Position numbers and translations under genes: made by a program
Shown here: in pieces, positions 59,001-64,000 of the stretch
How the letters are laid out: each line of letters starts with the position of its first letter
Numbering within the stretch: the stretch's first letter is position 1
The notes under the pieces: model-generated
Seen by the model: the letters and a program-made list of their open reading frames with translations, nothing else
Database searches by the model: none
What the model was told of the DNA's origin: nothing
Source: Marinifilum breve
Lineage (GTDB): Bacteria > Bacteroidota > Bacteroidia > Bacteroidales > Marinifilaceae
DNA length: 64,000 bases
Direction of reading: 5' to 3'
Assembly (NCBI RefSeq): GCF_003202155.1
Contig: NZ_QFLI01000005.1
Span: 368,812 to 432,811, forward strand

Positions 59001-60797
59001 ATGAAAAGCTTCTTTAAATTTACATTTGCCTCCATATTAGGAGTTATTGTAGGTGGATTTCTTCTTTTGTTTTTGGGTATCGTGATTATTGCTGGAATCG
59101 CATCGAGTGCTGATAAGCCTGTAACTGTTAAAAACAAAAGTGTTCTGGAAATCAAACTAAACAAATCACTTGCTGATAGAGGTGCAGATAATCCATTTGA
59201 TGAATTGGATTTACCAGGAACCGGCAGTTCAAGCATCGGTTTAACAACCATTTTAGAAAGTATCGAAAAGGCTAAAACCGATGAAAAAATCAAAGGTATC
59301 TATTTAAATATTAGTAATGTTTCTGCCAATTTTGGAGGTATTGCTTCTATCGAAGAAATCAGAAACAAACTTAAAGAGTTTAAGGAAACCGGTAAATTTA
59401 TTGTGAGCTACAACAATTTTGGATACTCACAAAAAGCATACTACCTAACCTCTGTTTCTGATAGCATTTACTTAAATCCTGAAGCAATGATAATGCTTCT
59501 TGGTATGGGGGGAGAAAGAACTTTTTACAAAAAATTCCTTAAGAATATTGGTGTAGAAGCTCAAGTAATTAGAGTTGGTAAATACAAATCGGCAACAGAA
59601 CAGTTTTTCAGAGACGATATGAGTGACGAAAGTCGTGAACAAACCATGGCTTATGTTGGTGACATTTGGAACCAAATTTTAAAAGGAATTTCGGAAGAAA
59701 GAGGTATTTCGGTTGATAGATTAAATGAACTAATTGACGCATTTGCCATTAAAAAGGCAGCTGATGCTAAAAAACACAACTTGATTGATGGTGTAATCTA
59801 CCAGGATGAAATGAATGACATCCTAAGAAAACTTACTGACATTAAAGATGATAAGAAACTTCGAAAAATTAGTATTTCTGATTATGCAAAATCTCCAGAT
59901 GCTGATTCAAAATTCTCGAAAAATAAAATTGCAGTAGTTTATGCTTCAGGCGCCATTGGAAATGAACAAAGCGAAACCGCAATTGGTCCGGAATTGGCTA
60001 GCACTATTCGTAAAGCAAGAAGAGACTCTACCGTTAAGGCCATTGTATTGCGTGTAAACTCACCAGGCGGTAGTGCTTTGGTTTCTGATATTATTTGGAG
60101 AGAAGTAGAATTGGCATCTCAAGAAAAGCCGGTTATTGCTTCAATGGGTAACGTTGCTGCATCAGGTGGTTATTACATTGCTTGTCCTGCAGATACAATT
60201 GTAGCTGACAAAAACACCATTACCGGATCAATCGGTATCTATGGCTTGTTCTTCTCGGGTGAAGAATTGATTAAGAATAAAATTGGTTTCACAACCGATT
60301 CATACGGTACCAACAAACATTCAGCTTTTGGAGGAGGTTATCCATTAATGGTTGTTCCTGTTTCTTCAAGAAAATTCACAAAAACCGAAAAAGTAATTCT
60401 TCAGGATATCATTAACGAAGGATATGATACATTCCTAACAAGAGTTGCAGATGGCAGAAATCGCACAAAAGAAGAAATTCATGAAGTGGCACAAGGAAGA
60501 GTTTGGAGTGCTGTTGATGCCAAAGAAAACGGTTTGGTTGATGTTTTAGGTGGCTTAGAAACAGCAATTGAGATTGCAAAAGAAAAAGCAGGTTTAGAAG
60601 ATGACTATAGAATAGTTTCTCTTCCTAAACAAAAAGATCCTATTCAGGAATTAATAAATGATATTACTGGTGAAGCTAAAACCAGATTCTTAAAATTTGA
60701 GTTAGGTGATACTTACAGATATTACAATCAAGCTCAAAGCATTATGAATTTAGGCGGTATTCAGGCTCGCTTGCCATACGAAATAGAACTAAACTAA
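59001..60797 (+). CDS. sppA: Signal peptide peptidase SppA, 67-kDa type
   Basis: A 598-residue membrane-anchored Ser-Lys protease that degrades cleaved signal peptides. An N-terminal helix (residues about 12-36) precedes two tandem ClpP-like domains. Catalytic K196 lies in the GKYKSATEQFF motif of the first half and nucleophile S358 in NSPGGSALVSD of the second, as in E. coli SppA. The later ASMGNVAASGGYYIA and GSIGIYG segments are conserved. Length matches the 67-kDa form. A GAAA-loop terminator follows. Confidence 0.95.
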   Translation: MKSFFKFTFASILGVIVGGFLLLFLGIVIIAGIASSADKPVTVKNKSVLEIKLNKSLADRGADNPFDELDLPGTGSSSIGLTTILESIEKAKTDEKIKGIYLNISNVSANFGGIASIEEIRNKLKEFKETGKFIVSYNNFGYSQKAYYLTSVSDSIYLNPEAMIMLLGMGGERTFYKKFLKNIGVEAQVIRVGKYKSATEQFFRDDMSDESREQTMAYVGDIWNQILKGISEERGISVDRLNELIDAFAIKKAADAKKHNLIDGVIYQDEMNDILRKLTDIKDDKKLRKISISDYAKSPDADSKFSKNKIAVVYASGAIGNEQSETAIGPELASTIRKARRDSTVKAIVLRVNSPGGSALVSDIIWREVELASQEKPVIASMGNVAASGGYYIACPADTIVADKNTITGSIGIYGLFFSGEELIKNKIGFTTDSYGTNKHSAFGGGYPLMVVPVSSRKFTKTEKVILQDIINEGYDTFLTRVADGRNRTKEEIHEVAQGRVWSAVDAKENGLVDVLGGLETAIEIAKEKAGLEDDYRIVSLPKQKDPIQELINDITGEAKTRFLKFELGDTYRYYNQAQSIMNLGGIQARLPYEIELN

Positions 60798-60820
60798 TTT
60801 TCATTAATTTGTTCACATAA

Positions 60821-60850
60821 AAAAATCCTCAAGAAATTGAGGATTTTTTT
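60821..60850 (+). terminator. Terminator after sppA
   Basis: A 12-bp stem (60821-60832 with 60837-60848; core AATCCTCAA/TTGAGGATT) with GAAA tetraloop, followed by T residues. Confidence 0.9.
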
Positions 60851-61020
60851 TATTTCAGGATTCACTATATTTTTATCAACTAAATAAAAAATTATTGTCA
60901 TATTTAATTCCTTATAAATACTAACAAATATTTCTGTAAATTTAATATGGAATTAATTGTTACTATTACGAATCAATCTCGAAGGAGATGTTTCTATACA
61001 CCTGATTAAAACTATAATCG

Positions 61021-62148
61021 ATGAAAGCATTATCCCGTTTTTTAAAAGTTTTACTACTACCATTTAGTTTACTTTACGGATTGATTGTGGCAATGCGCAA
61101 TATGCTCTTCGATTTAAATATACTAACCAGTACTGAATTTAAAATTCCAATCATATCGGTTGGTAACATTACCGTTGGAGGAACTGGCAAAACTCCTCAT
61201 ATAGAATACCTTATCACTCTTTTAAAAGATGATTACAAACTTGCTACCCTAAGCCGTGGATACAAAAGAAAAAGCAAAGGATTTATCCTTTCGGATGAAA
61301 GTTCCACTGCTAATTTGATAGGTGATGAGCCTATGCAAATCAAACGTAAGTTTCCTGACATACTGGTTTCTGTTGATAGCAAAAGGGTAAATGGAGTTAA
61401 AAATCTGCTTAAAAGTGAACATGGAAATGATTTAAGTGCGATTCTACTTGATGATGCCTACCAGCACAGATATATAAAGCCTGGCTTATCCATTCTTTTA
61501 ATTGACTACAACAGACCAATTACTCGTGACTTTATAATGCCATATGGTCGTTTGAGAGAAAGTGCAGAAGAAAGATCAAGAGCAAACATCATTATTGTGA
61601 GTAAGACGCCTGCTAACATGACTCCAATTGAGAGAAGAATCATTGTGAAGGAGCTGAAAATATTGCCTTATCAAAAACTGTACTTTACTTGTTTAGATTA
61701 TGGAAATCTTCAACCCGTATTTGGCAAAGATGCGGTAAAAATTGGTGATGAAAATTGGAATAAGGAAAGCTTTTCAATCCTTTTGGTAACAGGAATTGCA
61801 AACCCTAAGCCTTTACGAGAGTATCTCGATGGTTTCTCAAATACAATTGAAGAATTGCACTTTCCAGATCATCATGCGTTTAACCAGAAGGATATTCAAT
61901 CTATTGAGAAAAGATTTAATGAACTACCTGGCGATAATAAAATCATTATTACCACAGAAAAGGATGCTACTCGCATTTTCGATATGGAAATCAAGCAAGA
62001 AAGCATCAAAAAACACTTATTCTTTGTTCCTTTATGTATTAAGTTCTTGAATGAAGACAAGTCGAAATTCGACAATCAGATTTTAAACTACGTCAAGAAA
62101 AATAAGCGATCAAGTAACCTGCACAATATCGAAACAGATTCAATATAA
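61021..62148 (+). CDS. lpxK: Tetraacyldisaccharide 4'-kinase
   Basis: Phosphorylates the 4' position of the lipid A disaccharide precursor at the inner membrane. The N-terminal amphipathic/hydrophobic helix (FLKVLLLPFSLLYGLIVAMRN) anchors the 375-residue protein. The P-loop SVGNITVGGTGKTPH has G53-T58. The DDAYQHRYIKPGLSILLIDYNRP segment holds the catalytic Asp and ends in PYGRLRE, and the FPDHHAF motif is typical. A terminator lies directly after the stop. Confidence 0.94.
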   Translation: MKALSRFLKVLLLPFSLLYGLIVAMRNMLFDLNILTSTEFKIPIISVGNITVGGTGKTPHIEYLITLLKDDYKLATLSRGYKRKSKGFILSDESSTANLIGDEPMQIKRKFPDILVSVDSKRVNGVKNLLKSEHGNDLSAILLDDAYQHRYIKPGLSILLIDYNRPITRDFIMPYGRLRESAEERSRANIIIVSKTPANMTPIERRIIVKELKILPYQKLYFTCLDYGNLQPVFGKDAVKIGDENWNKESFSILLVTGIANPKPLREYLDGFSNTIEELHFPDHHAFNQKDIQSIEKRFNELPGDNKIIITTEKDATRIFDMEIKQESIKKHLFFVPLCIKFLNEDKSKFDNQILNYVKKNKRSSNLHNIETDSI

Positions 62149-62152
62149 AATA

Positions 62153-62178
62153 AAAGGGGAATTAAAACATTCCCCTTT
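62153..62178 (+). terminator. Terminator after lpxK
   Basis: AAAGGGGAAT (62153-62162) pairs perfectly with ATTCCCCTTT (62169-62178). The remaining gap to 62351 holds no gene. Confidence 0.83.
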
Positions 62179-62351
62179 ACTCTACCATTTATTAACCACT
62201 ACATTAATTAACAGCTATTGCAAAAGCACTTTGGCTTATGCCAAAATAAGATTTTTCATTTTAAATGCTCTATGCTTCATCAAGTTACAAAATCAAACAT
62301 AAATAATCAAGCATTGAATTTCTTTTTTTTAATGAATATAATTCTGATATT

Positions 62352-64000
62352 TTACTTCAGTTTCCCTCCAATTACACAAGTCTTCTTATAGGTTTTCATT
62401 CGGCCATCGGGATTAAACATTTCGATATAAACAAGGTAAATCCCTATAGGTAACCTTTCCCTTTTTGAATTCAATCCATCCCAATATACTTTATCATCAG
62501 TTCCCAAATACAAATTACTGGCAAGTTTCCTAATCTCCTTTCCTAAAGAATTGTATATTCTGATATTCGCTACAAATCCATCATCTTCTAAATTAAAATT
62601 GATGTACAAACGATCATCAATTCCATCATTATCAGGAGAAAATATTTTTGAAGACAAACTAACTTCCTCTACAGTTTCCTGTATATCACTATAAACTGAA
62701 TTTTTCATGCCCGGTGTTCCAAAACCAATATTTTGTGCCGCCGATTGCCAATTGGAATTTAAATTCGTTTCTTCATCCGGATTAACACGCTCCAATGCTA
62801 CACCTTCTTTAGTTGCCAGCAATTCAAAATGCATCTCTTCATAATACTCAAAATCATCAATAAGCTCATCTTTTGTGTACAAAACTATCCTTCCATTTTT
62901 ATCTGGATAATTTGGCAAACTCACTTGATGAAAAACTGCAGTATTTGAGGTGTAATAATTATCAGTAATATTTAAAGAGTCAGCTGTAAACAAGAGGTAT
63001 GACTCAGGATGCAATAGAATCTGTTTCTTGGCCAACTTAACACTATCTGTTAGCAAATAATTCTCATCTTTTTTACCAATATACAGTTGCGATAAATCGT
63101 AAATATTTTGAGTTCGATTATACAACTCTACATAGTCAGAACCTCCTGCCAAAGGATTAAATAATAGCTCATTAATTACAATATCTCCCTGATGAACTAA
63201 AGTAGGTATCCAAAATTCTACCAGATTACTTTTTAAAGGATTACCTGCCAAATCTGTTACTTTTTCAGAAATCTCTAATTTAAATTTTGCATTCTCTAGC
63301 AAATGGTCCTTAAAAACAATTTCGATTATCGTTTTAACTTCCTCCATTTTATGAATCTCGAATATTAGGTTCTTCCCCTGCACCAGTTCATAATTTAAAA
63401 TTTGAAGAACTTCTAACTCTTGCATTGGTTCTGAATAAGTTATTCGTACCGAATTTGAATTCATAACTTGTATATCCTCAATTTTTGGAAGAACCTGATC
63501 ATTATTCTCTGCAAATACAGAATTTTGTTTTCCTGGTGTTCCTCCAATTGCAGAATTAGATGCTCTCCAATTAGGTTCTTGCCAAGTAAAATTCATTGGG
63601 TCAATACGCTCTAAACTCCAACCTCCATCACTTTTTTCATCTAATTGATACCAGGTATCGGAATATGCAATCTCATCAATTGTTTTTCCTTGTGCAGAAA
63701 ACAAGACCAAACGGTTTCCTGAATTAGTTAAACCACCAAAACTAGATAAAGAATGAACATCTCCATAAATCAAAAAATCTTCCTTAGAGGCGTTAGAACA
63801 AAGAATTAAAAATGAATTTGCTTGAATTGTATCAGAGGAAAACAACAATTCTTTGCTGCCTATTTGCAATTTCCAACCTTCAACTGAAATTGGATAATTT
63901 TTGGTATTGTATAACTCGATGTATTCATACTCGGGTAATCCTTGTGTTGGGCTTTCATCGGCCATGATTTCATTAATAACAACATCATGTTCATGTACTA
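62352..64000 (-). CDS. Lamin-tail-domain surface protein with gliding-type C-terminus (5' truncated)
   Basis: The frame is open through the right edge; residues before ATG 63965 read HEHDVVINEI and continue the first lamin-tail domain, so the true start is outside. At least two lamin-tail domains are present: INEIMADESPTQGLPEYEYIELYN with GGTPGKQNS, and INELLFNPLAGGSDYVELYN with GFGTPGMKNS. An Ig/Big_5-like region lies between. The final about 95 residues (SSKIFSPDNDGIDDRLYINF, IRIYNSLGKEIRKL, YWDGLNSKRERLPIGIYLVYIE) are the FlgD/gliding-associated C-terminal fold that directs secretion by the type IX system. Predicted secreted or surface protein. Confidence 0.85.
   Translation of the reverse strand, partial: VHEHDVVINEIMADESPTQGLPEYEYIELYNTKNYPISVEGWKLQIGSKELLFSSDTIQANSFLILCSNASKEDFLIYGDVHSLSSFGGLTNSGNRLVLFSAQGKTIDEIAYSDTWYQLDEKSDGGWSLERIDPMNFTWQEPNWRASNSAIGGTPGKQNSVFAENNDQVLPKIEDIQVMNSNSVRITYSEPMQELEVLQILNYELVQGKNLIFEIHKMEEVKTIIEIVFKDHLLENAKFKLEISEKVTDLAGNPLKSNLVEFWIPTLVHQGDIVINELLFNPLAGGSDYVELYNRTQNIYDLSQLYIGKKDENYLLTDSVKLAKKQILLHPESYLLFTADSLNITDNYYTSNTAVFHQVSLPNYPDKNGRIVLYTKDELIDDFEYYEEMHFELLATKEGVALERVNPDEETNLNSNWQSAAQNIGFGTPGMKNSVYSDIQETVEEVSLSSKIFSPDNDGIDDRLYINFNLEDDGFVANIRIYNSLGKEIRKLASNLYLGTDDKVYWDGLNSKRERLPIGIYLVYIEMFNPDGRMKTYKKTCVIGGKLK

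Overview
The window is an AT-rich chromosomal segment from a member of the Bacteroidota. The gene set suggests a marine Marinilabiliales/Marinifilaceae-type organism (inference; no rRNA is present to confirm it). Supporting points are: most starts lack a Shine-Dalgarno; several promoters fit the Bacteroidota pattern TTTG-N19-TAnnTTTG, best seen before the tRNA-Glu pair; there are many Bacteroidota-restricted families (DUF6261, DUF6175-like, DUF6132-like, DUF4136), SusC-type carboxypeptidase-regulatory domains, TPR-histidine kinases, and a lamin-tail protein with a gliding/T9SS-type C-terminus. No phage, transposase or CRISPR array is visible.

Layout. 0-5 kb: the tail of a uracil-DNA-glycosylase-like gene, four tandem paralogous secreted proteins, and a convergent cardiolipin synthase. 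5-9 kb: prmC-recX, then a two-gene LPP20 lipoprotein module. 9-13 kb: regulators (an atypical LytTR regulator, a LuxR-type regulator and a TPR-histidine kinase). 13-23 kb: an accessory, probably defensive, block with a NACHT-like ATPase, a zinc ribbon-TIR-NACHT-TPR protein overlapping an RNase Z-like metallo-beta-lactamase gene, and a two-gene RyR-domain operon whose larger member is an RCK/Castor-like membrane protein. 23-29 kb: DUF6261, a 734-bp gap with two kinds of unusual tandem repeat, and a membrane-protein cluster in which two paralogues share a conserved 5' leader with an 18-codon ORF. 29-37 kb: an M23 peptidase and a seven-gene envelope cluster of LPP20/FlgP-like, DUF6175-like and CsgG/FlgT-like proteins. 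Two of its members are paralogues of the 6.7-8.8 kb module, and one carries a fused LamG domain.

37-64 kb is mostly core: prfB with a programmed +1 frameshift, an envelope lipoprotein and porin-like barrel, an ArsC-family protein, an EEP-fold lipoprotein, methylmalonyl-CoA mutase (mutA-mutB), small membrane proteins, a metallo-beta-lactamase, mpl, a TPR-kinase-like sensor lacking its acceptor histidine, an acetyl-CoA hydrolase/CoA-transferase, oxyR, two tRNA-Glu, rpsT, radC, upp, folK, sppA, lpxK, and a lamin-tail surface protein that runs off the right edge.

The two most promising candidates for an undescribed system are (i) the 13-23 kb block of sensor ATPases with TIR, metallo-beta-lactamase and RyR components, and (ii) the FlgO/FlgP/FlgT-like envelope machinery at 30-37 kb (plus its 6.7-8.8 kb satellite), which lies in a window with no flagellar genes.
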